Source of the DNA: Lignipirellula cremea
GTDB taxonomy: Bacteria; Planctomycetota; Planctomycetia; Pirellulales; Pirellulaceae
Length of the DNA: 64,000 nt
Reading direction: 5' to 3'
Assembly: GCF_007751035.1 (NCBI RefSeq)
Contig: NZ_CP036433.1
Span: 2,399,001-2,463,000, forward strand
Shown: positions 9,992-19,050 of the stretch, one piece after another
Layout of the letters: every line of letters starts with the position of its first letter
Position numbering within the stretch: the first letter of the stretch is position 1
Program-made: the position numbers and the translations under genes
The notes under the pieces: generated by a model
Database searches by the model: none
Told to the model about the DNA's origin: nothing
Seen by the model: the letters and a program-made list of their open reading frames with translations, nothing else

Positions 9992-11863
9992 TTATTCAGC
10001 TGTTGTGGGCGTAGGTTTGCCGTCAGGAACGGCGCCGCCGCTCGCACGGGCGATCGCTTGTCGGCGTTGTTCGGCGACCAGGGTCTGCAGCATGGCGAGC
10101 GACAATCGCTCTCCGTCCGCCAGCCGGTCAAACAGGTCGGCGTACGGGAGGGTCTGGTACCGCAGGCCATATTGGTCGCTGGTCCACAGGTAGCCGATGT
10201 TCTTCGCCTGGGCTTTCAGCAGCGCCGACTGCTCCCGTCCGAACTGGCTGCGGCAGGACTCGGCGAAGATCAGCGGGAACTGCTGGCCCCGCTCGCCAGC
10301 GGCCAGCAGCGTCGCCACATAGTCTTCTTTCTTCGTACCCCGAAAACCGGCGACCGGCTCGTTAATGTCCAGGGTGTTGTCAGACATGGGTTCGAGTGTG
10401 CCGGTCTTGCCGAGGGTCATATCCTTATCCAGAAACGGCGCATTCTTGAAGGGATCGAGCGTGCCGGACTTGCCGAGGGTATCCATCTTATCCAGAAACG
10501 GCTCGGTCTTGAAAGGATCGAGGACGCCGTGTTCGACGGGCTCGAACCCCTCGAATCCCTGGCGGGGATCGCGGGACTTGGCCGTGGCGATTTGCTCGGC
10601 GGAGGCGGTCGCTTCCAGCGGTTCGCCGGTCGCCGTCAGGCCGAACTTTGCCAGCGGGCCGACCAGCAGATGCTGCGGAGTCGCGAACAATTCTGATCGG
10701 GCGGCGTCGTCCAGCCGGGACAGAATGATCGGATGGTTCTGCAGGCCGCGAAGCAATTCTACGGCGGCCGGCTGGTCGCCTGTCTGCAGCGGCTGCTCGG
10801 CGTCGGCAGCGTACAGGGCGCCGTCGCGCAGTTCGATCTGCGTCTTGTCCTGCGTTTGCACTGGACGCCCCATCAGATCCACCAGCAGCAGTTTCTCTCC
10901 GGCAGCCGCCAGCCGCAGCGGCCCCAGGCCGTCCGCCCGTAATTCGCCGCCGTTTTCAAATACGCCCTGTTCCCCGGCCAGCAGGATCGGTTTACCGTCG
11001 GCGTCGGTCAGCGGGGTCGCCTGTTCTTTGAACTTCGCCAGACGCTCGGCGGCGTTCGCCTCCAGCAAGCCGATCAACTTGCTCTGTTCGAACTGCGTGG
11101 TGTCGACCGCAATCCGCGTGGTGAGGATAAAATCCGGGCTGCCGTGCGATTTGGTCACCAGCACGATCTCAAACTGCTCGGGCGGAAACTGTTCGCCGAT
11201 CGCTTTCAGTACGGCGTCCAGCACTTGCGGATCCGCCAGCGGCCATGCCTGCAGGATGCCGTCTTCGGAAGCGGGAAGCGGAATCTCCGCTTGACGGAAT
11301 TCCTTCCCCGCCGCCGCCAGTTCCATCTTCCCCTGTCGGGCCAGCGTGTTATTGATCAACACCACGGCCGGCTGAATCGCAACGGGCAACGCCGCTCGTG
11401 CGGCCCGGATGTCGGCCATCTCCTGCTCGACGGCCGCCGAAAACAGCGTTACATCCTGCTCGACTTTATCCGCCAGCACGGCCACTTCGGGATGGGTCGA
11501 TGATCGCAACCAATCGCCCAGCGTTTGGAGGTTCTTCGCCCCTTCGCCTTCGACGGACGAATCATTGGCGTAATAGACCAGCACCTGCTGCCGGGACGGA
11601 TCGCCTTCTCCTGCGCCCAGGACCAGCGGCGCGTTCAAGTCGCGACTGGGGCCGCCCAGCTTCGCCAACGGATCCGGTTTCGGCTCCGTTTCCGGCAAGG
11701 CTTCTTTCTGGACCGTACCTTGCGGCGGGACCGTTCTTTCCTTCTCTTCTGTCGCCTTGGCAGTGTCCGCCGGCGTTTGGGCGGCAGGTTTTGCACAGCC
11801 GACGACTCCGACAGCGGTAACCAGTAAACAGACGGGTAACAGCCATAAACGGGCGTTCCACAT
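9992..11863 (-). CDS. lipoprotein with possible caspase/clostripain-like fold
   Basis: 623 residues, start ATG at 11863 with AGGAG upstream. A lipoprotein signal ends in VVGC (Cys 23), so the protein should be membrane-anchored outside the cytoplasm. Residues 94-120 (VLVYYANDSS then LQTLGDWLRSS) look like the first strand and helix of clostripain/C11 peptidases. A His-Gly pair follows a hydrophobic strand (IVLVTKSHG, His 240), and a Cys follows another (LIFAESCRS, Cys 537), the order expected for a caspase-like dyad. Between them sits a large insertion, including two tandem copies of a unit like GTLDPFK..PFLDK (about 446-490). The fold is an inference; a hypothetical lipoprotein is the safe name. 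Confidence 0.7.
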   Translation of the reverse strand: MWNARLWLLPVCLLVTAVGVVGCAKPAAQTPADTAKATEEKERTVPPQGTVQKEALPETEPKPDPLAKLGGPSRDLNAPLVLGAGEGDPSRQQVLVYYANDSSVEGEGAKNLQTLGDWLRSSTHPEVAVLADKVEQDVTLFSAAVEQEMADIRAARAALPVAIQPAVVLINNTLARQGKMELAAAGKEFRQAEIPLPASEDGILQAWPLADPQVLDAVLKAIGEQFPPEQFEIVLVTKSHGSPDFILTTRIAVDTTQFEQSKLIGLLEANAAERLAKFKEQATPLTDADGKPILLAGEQGVFENGGELRADGLGPLRLAAAGEKLLLVDLMGRPVQTQDKTQIELRDGALYAADAEQPLQTGDQPAAVELLRGLQNHPIILSRLDDAARSELFATPQHLLVGPLAKFGLTATGEPLEATASAEQIATAKSRDPRQGFEGFEPVEHGVLDPFKTEPFLDKMDTLGKSGTLDPFKNAPFLDKDMTLGKTGTLEPMSDNTLDINEPVAGFRGTKKEDYVATLLAAGERGQQFPLIFAESCRSQFGREQSALLKAQAKNIGYLWTSDQYGLRYQTLPYADLFDRLADGERLSLAMLQTLVAEQRRQAIARASGGAVPDGKPTPTTAE

Positions 11864-12152
11864 GGGTACTCTCCTGAAAACGAACTATCAAAAAGGCGAT
11901 TTGAGATCGCCGGCGAGAGCGAACTCCTCTCGCTAATGAATCGCATCTGCCTGGCGAATCGGACACATTTTTGCCGAATCGCTTCCGCCGTTCCTCCTAT
12001 CGCCGCTGGATCCCGCCGCGGCAGGCGGGCCGTTACACCGCGTCGGTCGCGAGAATTCGCAAGACGAAGAGGCCCACGGCCGCCAAGGCGCCCTGGAAGA
12101 GGAAGGTGGTCCCCCTTAGCGAGGCTGCTTTTTTCCCAGTCGTCAGCCGGCC

Positions 12153-13022
12153 TTACTTGCCTGGTGTCGCCTGCTTCGCCGCGGACTGTTGTTCGGCCAG
12201 GGTAGCCAGATAGGCCGCTTCTCTTTCAGCGATGTACGCCTGGTATCCTTTGGGATCATGGAACAGGTTTTCCTTGCGGGTCTGCATCTGTTCGTATTTG
12301 GCGTGCATGCCGTAGTAGTTGCCGTGAGCGCCGAGAAAAATATCGCACGGCAGCTTCTTCAGCACTGCGAACGTGCGGGCAAAATCCTGGGCAATCTCCG
12401 GATAGTCCTGGTTGCCGACCAGTTGATAGCCGGCATTGACGTTCGGGCTGCCAACCACCACCACGTTGACCTTTTTGTCGCCGTCGGTCGTCGACCACGC
12501 CCAGGTGGTGCAGCCTGCGGTGTGGCCGGGGGTTCGATGGGCCGTCAGAGTGACGCCGCCCAGCTTGACCTGGTCGCCGTCGCTCAGCACGCGGTCGACC
12601 TTGCAGGGAGTCCACCGAGCGTCGCCGTAAAAGTACTGCCCCAGCCCGCCGCCAGCGATCACCGCATGATCGCCCCGCATGGCGTAGACCTTGGCGCCGG
12701 TCAGTTTCTGCAGCCGCGCATGGCCGGCCACATGATCCGAATGGGCATGGCTCTCGAGCAGAATTTTGACGTCGCTCATTTTGAAGCCAAGCGACTCGAC
12801 CGACGCCTGGATCAGCGGGACGGTTTCCTCAAAGCCGCTATTAATCAAAATGTGCCCGTCGGGCGTGGTAATCAAATAGATGGCCAAAGCATCGGAGCCA
12901 ACATAGTAAACCTGATCCACCACGCGATGCGCGGGGAACGCCTTCTCTTCAGCTCCCGCGGCCAGCGGGGCGGCGCAGACCAGCCCTAAAAACAGTAACG
13001 CCTTGCCAATACTTCGCATCAT
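12153..13022 (-). CDS. subclass B3-like metallo-beta-lactamase fold hydrolase (secreted)
   Basis: 289 residues from ATG 13022, chosen because AAGGGG lies 7 bases upstream. A Sec signal peptide (ALLFLGLVCAAPLAAGA) points to export. The zinc ligands are visible: HAHSDH (motif HxHxDH), then TPGHTAGCTTW, then GAHGNYYGM. The GHTAGCTTW context and the late His are features of subclass B3 enzymes such as L1/GOB, so beta-lactam hydrolysis is possible. The same fold also serves lactonases and other hydrolases, so resistance should not be assumed. It stands alone, divergent from the TRIC gene. Confidence 0.88.
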   Translation of the reverse strand: MMRSIGKALLFLGLVCAAPLAAGAEEKAFPAHRVVDQVYYVGSDALAIYLITTPDGHILINSGFEETVPLIQASVESLGFKMSDVKILLESHAHSDHVAGHARLQKLTGAKVYAMRGDHAVIAGGGLGQYFYGDARWTPCKVDRVLSDGDQVKLGGVTLTAHRTPGHTAGCTTWAWSTTDGDKKVNVVVVGSPNVNAGYQLVGNQDYPEIAQDFARTFAVLKKLPCDIFLGAHGNYYGMHAKYEQMQTRKENLFHDPKGYQAYIAEREAAYLATLAEQQSAAKQATPGK

Positions 13023-13427
13023 GAAGATCCCCTTACGGCGGCAGAATTTTCTGTTATTCAAAAGCTCCGATTCTAACAGCCCGTGATCCACCAGGGGCGA
13101 AAAACGGAGGGAAACTGGCCGTGCCAGGGAGACGCGATCGGAAAGCGGACCGTCTTGCCGATGGGCGGATTCTCGCGGGAGCAGGAAAAGGCGCCCCCGG
13201 ATTTCACCTCGAGCGGTAAGTTCCGTACCGGAGAAAGAGAATCGCCGCCCGGGTTACGATGACCCAACGCGGAGCGAGCGAGGCGTCGGTAGAATGGTGC
13301 GAAACTGCGGACTCGGATCAACACGGCCGAACCCTGTTTTAGAGAACGGCAGCTTGGAAAACCGGGTTTGGGAAACGTGAGCAGCGACCGGTCGTTTCCG
13401 TTCCTGGCGTCATTGGAAGGAATGTTC
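13023..13427. other. divergent intergenic region
   Basis: About 400 bases between the divergent metallo-hydrolase and TRIC-family genes. It must hold both promoters but I cannot pick out convincing -35/-10 pairs. No small gene is supported. Confidence 0.4.
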
Positions 13428-14081
13428 ATGGAGTGGGAAGTCTGGAACGGAGGGCTCTCGATGGCGGCGACCGTGGCGTTTGCCATCACGGCCGTGCTGG
13501 CCATTCGGGATGATCGCGATATCGATGTGTTTGGCGCCACCGTGCTGGGACTGATTACCGCGATCGGCGGCGGCACCATGCGCGACATCATCCTGGATGT
13601 GCCCGTTTTCTGGTCGCGTGAACTGAGCTACGTCTGGGCGGGGACCGCGGCCTCGATTCTGACCTTCTATGGTCGCCGGTTGTTTGCGGCGCGATTCGTC
13701 TTTAGCGCGGTGCTGTATCTGGATGGGTTTGGGGCGGCCCTCTTTGGCATCCAGGGGGCGGCGAAGGTGTGGGACCTGGAGTTCGGCCTGCCTGCCGCGC
13801 CGGTGATCCTGGGCGTGCTCACAGCGATTGGCGGCGGACTCCTGCGGGACGTGCTGGCCAACCGGGACACGTTGTTGATGCGCCCAGAGCTTTACGCCGT
13901 GCCGGTGCTGCTGGGCTGCACGGCCTTTGTTAGCATCCTGAACCTGCTGCCCCAGTATCGGATCCCCGGCGCCGTCATTTGCATTGTGGCGACCTTTGCC
14001 TGGCGAGCCGCCGCCATTCACTGGAAGCTGGCGATGCCCCTGTTTTCCCGAACCGGCGGGACAGAGCCGGCGGACGAATAG
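13428..14081 (+). CDS. TRIC/YicG-family (UPF0126) membrane channel
   Basis: 217 residues; ATG 13428 is preferred over 13422 because GGAAGGA lies 6 bases before it. Two tandem repeats of three transmembrane helices are each marked by the family motif: AIGGGTMRD near residue 45 and AIGGGLLRDVL near residue 143. The internal duplication and G-G-G-x-x-R-D are diagnostic of prokaryotic TRIC-type cation channels, the family that also includes glycine transporters. Length fits the family. No operon partner is visible. Confidence 0.9.
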   Translation: MEWEVWNGGLSMAATVAFAITAVLAIRDDRDIDVFGATVLGLITAIGGGTMRDIILDVPVFWSRELSYVWAGTAASILTFYGRRLFAARFVFSAVLYLDGFGAALFGIQGAAKVWDLEFGLPAAPVILGVLTAIGGGLLRDVLANRDTLLMRPELYAVPVLLGCTAFVSILNLLPQYRIPGAVICIVATFAWRAAAIHWKLAMPLFSRTGGTEPADE

Positions 14082-14217
14082 TCATCCCCAGCGCAGTCGA
14101 CGATTCGCCTCTGCCGCTGCCGAAACTGATGGACCTGGCATTGCCAGCGTGGCATAATGCCGCTCGTCGGCCGCGACCCAGGCGGCGCCTCTCTTCCTTT
14201 CGACCCGCAGCAATTCT

Positions 14218-15333
14218 ATGCAAAACATCGTCCCTGGCTGGAGGCTTCTTCTGTGCACCGCTTTGGCTGCCGCGTTCCCGCTGGCTGCGGCGCAGGCGGA
14301 GTCGCCGGCGAAAGGGCCCCTGAAGGTGTTCCTGCTGGCGGGCCAGTCCAACATGGACGGCCAGGCGCATATCCGGACAATCGACTTCCTGGGCGAGGAT
14401 CCGGAACACGGAAACCTGCTCAAGATCTTCAAGCCCGACGGCATGAACCTGGTCGCCCGCGACGATGTCTGGGTGGCGAACGCGGGCGTATACGACCGTC
14501 TGCAGACGGGCTTTGGCGGGCGTCGCGACTACGACAAGCTCGGCGTGAATATCGGGCCGGAGTACGCCTTTGGTTACTACCTGGGCGAAGCGCTGGACCA
14601 GCAGGTGCTGCTGATCAAGTTCGCGCCAGGCGGCCAAAGTCTGCACGTGAACTTTCGTCCCCCCAGCGCAGGCCCGACCGGTGTCGCAAAGCTGGACGAC
14701 CAGTTGCTCACCCAGGAAGCGGCCGACAAGTGGAATGAGGGACGAGTGGAGCCTGTCGTGGGCCTGCAGTATCGCCAGCTGGTGCGCTATATCCATCACA
14801 CCCTGGACAACCTCAAAACGAAGTTCCCCGCCTACGACGAACAGGCCGGCTATGAGATTGTCGGCCTGGTCTGGTTCCAGGGATACAACGACATGTTCGA
14901 TGAAACGGGTCGCCGGGCATACGGCCAGAACCTGGTGCATTTGATCCGGGACCTGCGTGCGGAGTTCGACGCGCCGCAGATGAAGGTTGTGGTCGGAGTC
15001 ATGGGCGTAAACGGGCCGCACAACGAGACGAACCCCAAACAGAAAGAAGTGCGGGACGGCCAGCGATTCGTCAACCGCGTGCCGGAGTTCGCCGGCAGTG
15101 TGCAGGCCGTGGAGACGGCCCCTTTGCTGCACCCTCAGATCGTCGCCCTGCAGACCGCGGGCTGGCTGAACAAGGACCGCGACCTGAAAACGCAGCCTCT
15201 CACCGCCGAAGAGAAAGAGATGCTGCAGCGGGCCACGTCGAACAAAGGTTACCATTACTATGGCGAAGGCAGGTTCTTCATCCTGACCGGGAAAATTTTC
15301 GCGGACACCATGCTGGAACTCCTGCAGAAGTAA
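14218..15333 (+). CDS. secreted sialate O-acetylesterase-type (SASA) carbohydrate esterase
   Basis: 371 residues with a Sec signal peptide (LLLCTALAAAFPLAAAQA). The SGNH-hydrolase block I motif is FLLAGQSNMDG (Ser in GQSN). VGLVWFQGYNDM follows as the conserved WFQG block, the hallmark of the SASA/DUF303 family. Such planctomycete enzymes probably remove acetyl groups from sugars outside the cell. The gene for the cytochrome-like protein begins 12 bases later in the same direction, but a functional link is not obvious. Confidence 0.88.
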   Translation: MQNIVPGWRLLLCTALAAAFPLAAAQAESPAKGPLKVFLLAGQSNMDGQAHIRTIDFLGEDPEHGNLLKIFKPDGMNLVARDDVWVANAGVYDRLQTGFGGRRDYDKLGVNIGPEYAFGYYLGEALDQQVLLIKFAPGGQSLHVNFRPPSAGPTGVAKLDDQLLTQEAADKWNEGRVEPVVGLQYRQLVRYIHHTLDNLKTKFPAYDEQAGYEIVGLVWFQGYNDMFDETGRRAYGQNLVHLIRDLRAEFDAPQMKVVVGVMGVNGPHNETNPKQKEVRDGQRFVNRVPEFAGSVQAVETAPLLHPQIVALQTAGWLNKDRDLKTQPLTAEEKEMLQRATSNKGYHYYGEGRFFILTGKIFADTMLELLQK

Positions 15334-15345
15334 AGAAGGCTCCTT

Positions 15346-17547
15346 GTGACCCACCGCACCGCCATCCTTTTCCTGCTGCTGACGCTGGTCTTCCCAGGAC
15401 CCCTGTGCGCCGTGGAAACCGATACGGCCGACCTGCAGGAACGTTTCACGGCGCAGATTGCTCCGCTACTCCAGACGAGCTGCATGGATTGCCATGGCGC
15501 GGACACGCAGGAAGGGAACGTCGCGCTGCATCAACTCGGCGGCGACCTGACGGCGCCGGCCTCCATCGCGATCTGGGGCAGGGTGCTGGAACAACTGGAA
15601 ACGGGCGCGATGCCGCCGTCGGGCGAACCGCAGCCAACCGCCGCCCAGCGGCAAGCGATCGTCGACTGGCTTCAGGAGACGCTCGTCCGCGCCGGCCGGG
15701 GGTTTGAGCTGCAGGCAAAGCGGTTGCTGCCCGAGTATGGAAACCGCGTCAGCCATGCGTTGCTCTTCAGCGGCGAGATCCAAACGCCTGCCTACACGCC
15801 GGCGCGACTGTGGCGGATCAGCCCCCATATTTATCGCGGGAAGCGGTATCAGCTGCAGGTCGCCGGCGGCATTGAAGCGGAGCCGGTCGCTTACTCTTCC
15901 AAGTCCAGCGGCATTCGCGACTATGCTTCGCAAGAGGTGATGGACGAATCGGGCTTCCTGGCCCTGCAGGCGGCGCTCGACGACATCCTGACGAACCAGC
16001 TGCGCGTCAAACCAGGCTTCCAGGCCATTGCCGAGGCGAAGGGGCAGCCGTCCCCGGAAGCGATGGAACGCGTCATCGCCGAGGAGTTCCTGCGGGCCAC
16101 AGGTCGGCCCATCAACGACGACGAACGGGCTCGCTTCCTGGCGTTCATGACGGCCAACATCCGGCAGGGCGGCAACGAGAGCGGACTCAAGATTACGATG
16201 CTGGCCATTTATCTTTCGACCGAAGCCGTTTACCGCATGGAACTGGGACGCGGCGAACCCGACGCCTTTGGGCGCCGCCAGCTTTCACCGCCCGAAGTGG
16301 CCCTGGCGATTGCTTACGCCTTTGGCGATACCCCGCCGGCCGAGGTTTCGATCCTGCAACAGGCGCTGCGAAACGACCGGCTGACGAAGAGAAGCGACAT
16401 CGAAGCCGTTGTGCGGCAAATGATCGCCGCCGGCGCGCCGCCCGTCCGGCATGAATTGCCGGCGGCCTTCTTCGCCCGCATTGTGCAGTCCGACGACGAC
16501 CGCGGTTTCGGTTGGCACCCGCGGGTTGTACGATTCTTCGACGAGTTCTTCCAGTACTCCAAGGCGGCCGGCACGTTCAAAGACAGCCCTGGCGCCCCCA
16601 TCGGCTCCCGCGCCCTGACGGCGGCGCCGCAAGGCTTCATCGCAGAGATCGTGAATGAGGACCGCCATGTTTTTGAGGAACTGCTGACCTCGCCGCGGTT
16701 CAATGAGAACCAGGAGGCGCTGCTGGCGCGTCTCGACGCCCTGTACCAGAAGAAGCTCAGCAAGACTCCGGAATCCCAGCATGCGGGCATCACCGCCTGG
16801 TACAACGACGGGCTCAAGTCGGCCAAACGCTTGCGGCAGGAAACTTTCAGGGCAGGCATTTTGACCCACAACAGCTGGCTGATTGCCCATTCGACCAATG
16901 CAGAGAATCACCCTGTACACCGGGGGATCTGGATTCGCGAGCGACTGCTGGCCGGCAATCTGCCCGATCTGCCGATCGATGTCGACGCCACCATTCCCGA
17001 AGGACCCGACCGGACGCTGCGGGAAAGGCACGCCGTGACGCGCGCCCAGTCCTGCTGGAAATGTCATCAGTCGTTCGACCCGCTGGGGATGCCGTTTGAG
17101 AGCTTCGACGATCGCGGCTGGGTCCGCACGGCAAGGTACTTTGACAAGGGGAAGAACGCGTATCTGCCCGCGCCGCATCTGTCGGAGGAAGAGCTGGAGA
17201 AATTGCGGCAGAAAAGTGAGATCGTCGTGATCCCGGTCGACGCCACCGGCGGAATCTCAGGAACGGGCGAGCCGGACATTGACGGCCCTGTTCATGACGC
17301 CAGGGAACTGGTGCAGCGGCTGGCCAGGTCCACCCGCGTACGGCAGTCGATCATTCGCCATGCCTTTCGCTTCTGGATGGGACGCAATGAAATGCTTAGC
17401 GACTCCCAGACTTTGATCGCAGCGGATCAGGCCTATGTCACATCGGGCGGCAAATTCAGCGAAGTTCTCGTCGCGTTACTCACGTCGGATTCTTTCCTGC
17501 TGCGGAAAGACGATTCGGCCTCCACCTCTGCTTCTCGTCCTCATTAA
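15346..17547 (+). CDS. DUF1592/DUF1588/DUF1585 cytochrome c-like protein
   Basis: 733 residues; GTG start with AAGAAGG 5-8 bases upstream. A signal peptide (ILFLLLTLVFPGPLCA) precedes a cytochrome c-type heme motif CMDCH (46-50). A second heme-like motif CWKCH lies at residues 570-574 within the DUF1588 region, and DUF1585-like sequence with RHAFRFWMGR is near the C-terminus. This is the standard planctomycete architecture, usually encoded just before a DUF1552 protein as here. The function is unknown; a periplasmic electron-transfer or oxidative role has been assumed because of the heme motifs. Confidence 0.9.
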   Translation: MTHRTAILFLLLTLVFPGPLCAVETDTADLQERFTAQIAPLLQTSCMDCHGADTQEGNVALHQLGGDLTAPASIAIWGRVLEQLETGAMPPSGEPQPTAAQRQAIVDWLQETLVRAGRGFELQAKRLLPEYGNRVSHALLFSGEIQTPAYTPARLWRISPHIYRGKRYQLQVAGGIEAEPVAYSSKSSGIRDYASQEVMDESGFLALQAALDDILTNQLRVKPGFQAIAEAKGQPSPEAMERVIAEEFLRATGRPINDDERARFLAFMTANIRQGGNESGLKITMLAIYLSTEAVYRMELGRGEPDAFGRRQLSPPEVALAIAYAFGDTPPAEVSILQQALRNDRLTKRSDIEAVVRQMIAAGAPPVRHELPAAFFARIVQSDDDRGFGWHPRVVRFFDEFFQYSKAAGTFKDSPGAPIGSRALTAAPQGFIAEIVNEDRHVFEELLTSPRFNENQEALLARLDALYQKKLSKTPESQHAGITAWYNDGLKSAKRLRQETFRAGILTHNSWLIAHSTNAENHPVHRGIWIRERLLAGNLPDLPIDVDATIPEGPDRTLRERHAVTRAQSCWKCHQSFDPLGMPFESFDDRGWVRTARYFDKGKNAYLPAPHLSEEELEKLRQKSEIVVIPVDATGGISGTGEPDIDGPVHDARELVQRLARSTRVRQSIIRHAFRFWMGRNEMLSDSQTLIAADQAYVTSGGKFSEVLVALLTSDSFLLRKDDSASTSASRPH

Positions 17548-17560
17548 ACGATCGAGTTCC

Positions 17561-18946
17561 ATGAGCATCACACGCAGAAAATTCACCCGGGGGATGGCGC
17601 TCGGAGCCGGGGGCATCGCGATGGCCCCGTTGCTGCACCAGATGGAAGCGCTGGCGGATGGCCGCATGGAACGGATCCCCAAGCGATTCGTGTTCGTAAT
17701 CAAGTCGAGTGGTTTGACGGCCGACGCGATTCGCCCCGAAGCGTATCGCTCCCATGACGGCGGCTTGGACGCAACGCTGCAGGACTGCCGACTGCCGGCG
17801 ACGATGGCGTCGCTAGAGGCGTTCAAGGACCAACTGCTGATTCTGGACGGCCTGTCCGGCGTCAACTTTACCGGGAATCATTCTTCGTACTACGGAGCGC
17901 TCAGTTGTCATCATGCGCCCGACAAGCCGGCGGCCGCGACGATTGACTGCCTGCTCGGCCGGATGCTTCCGGCGCCCTTTCATAACTATGGGTTCGCCCC
18001 CAACGGCCACAGCATCGGCAACAACTTTGGACCGCTGGTGCAGGAGACGGCCGTCTTCCCCAAGATCTCTGCCTATGGGCCCAACAAGCCGATGGCGTAC
18101 CAGGCGAGCGCTGAGAAAGCCTATCGCGAACTGTTCGGCAGCGTGGCCGACCTGGCCAGCGGCGGAAAAAAGGAGTTCGCCCTGCAGACCAATCTGCTCG
18201 ACTTTCTGGCGGAGGATGTCAAACGAGTCTCCCGGAACGTCGGGCCCGCGGAGCGGGAGAAACTGGATCATTATCTGGGAGCGTTCGACTCCGTGCGTGC
18301 GCGGAACGAGAAGCTATCGAACATGAGCGAAGCGATCAGGCGGAACTCGCCCACCGTGACGTCGCAGTATTCGTCCAAGGTTTTCGCCGAACGCGTTTCT
18401 GTCTTTTTTGATTTGGGCGCGGCCGCGCTCATCGCCGGATTAACCAATGTGGTTTCGATCCGCGCCGATTGGCTCAGCGCGAAATACGAGAGCTTCGGCT
18501 TCGGCGGCGCCTCGGTTCACGACATTGGACACCACAAGAAGACCGCCAACGGCCTCGCCTCCGAGGAGGCCCGCGACGTGATTCGCAAGTTCCAGATCGA
18601 TCAGATCGCCGGTCTGGCCGCGAAGCTGAAAGCGACGCCCGAAGGAGACGGCACGATGCTCGACAATACGATGATTGTCTATCTGAGCGACGGCGCCGAC
18701 GCGCATCATTCGGTACGCAAGAACTGGCCGTTCATCGTCGTCGGCGGTCGTAACCTGGGCCTGAAGTCGGCCGGGCGATATCTGCGGTATCCCGACTACG
18801 GGCTGCCGGGCCACAAGACGATCGGCAACTGGTACAACACCCTGCTCACCGCCAGCGGATCCGAGTCGCAGGAAACGTTTGGCCAGTTGGATGGTCAGTT
18901 GCGGGATCTGGATTTGAAAGGGCCGTTGTCGGAGTTAATGGGTTGA
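17561..18946 (+). CDS. DUF1552 family Tat-exported protein
   Basis: 461 residues from ATG 17561, 13 bases after the cytochrome gene stop; the frame is open further upstream but ATG 17561 begins with the Tat signal SITRRKFTRG and a following alanine/glycine-rich stretch. DUF1552 belongs to the alkaline phosphatase/sulfatase-like superfamily, and motifs such as LSDGADAHH near the C-terminus fit that. Co-encoded and probably co-transcribed with 15346-17547. Tat export suggests it folds, perhaps with metal, in the cytoplasm. Confidence 0.9.
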   Translation: MSITRRKFTRGMALGAGGIAMAPLLHQMEALADGRMERIPKRFVFVIKSSGLTADAIRPEAYRSHDGGLDATLQDCRLPATMASLEAFKDQLLILDGLSGVNFTGNHSSYYGALSCHHAPDKPAAATIDCLLGRMLPAPFHNYGFAPNGHSIGNNFGPLVQETAVFPKISAYGPNKPMAYQASAEKAYRELFGSVADLASGGKKEFALQTNLLDFLAEDVKRVSRNVGPAEREKLDHYLGAFDSVRARNEKLSNMSEAIRRNSPTVTSQYSSKVFAERVSVFFDLGAAALIAGLTNVVSIRADWLSAKYESFGFGGASVHDIGHHKKTANGLASEEARDVIRKFQIDQIAGLAAKLKATPEGDGTMLDNTMIVYLSDGADAHHSVRKNWPFIVVGGRNLGLKSAGRYLRYPDYGLPGHKTIGNWYNTLLTASGSESQETFGQLDGQLRDLDLKGPLSELMG

Positions 18947-19050
18947 AACGCAAGTAACGTCTCGCCCCGCCAACGCCCCCAACTCTTCATTTTCACCTGG
19001 AACCGGCCTCGCATTCCGGTCAGCCGTTCGCTCTCGTTCCTCTTCGCCCG

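Noticed and set aside
12153-13022. Calling the B3-like enzyme a resistance gene
   Set aside because: The zinc ligands fit subclass B3, but the same fold has many other activities, and a chromosomal planctomycete gene without resistance context does not justify it.
13975-15354. 459-residue minus-strand open frame opposite the SASA esterase
   Set aside because: Antisense shadow of a gene with signal peptide and GQSNM motif; contains no recognisable domain.
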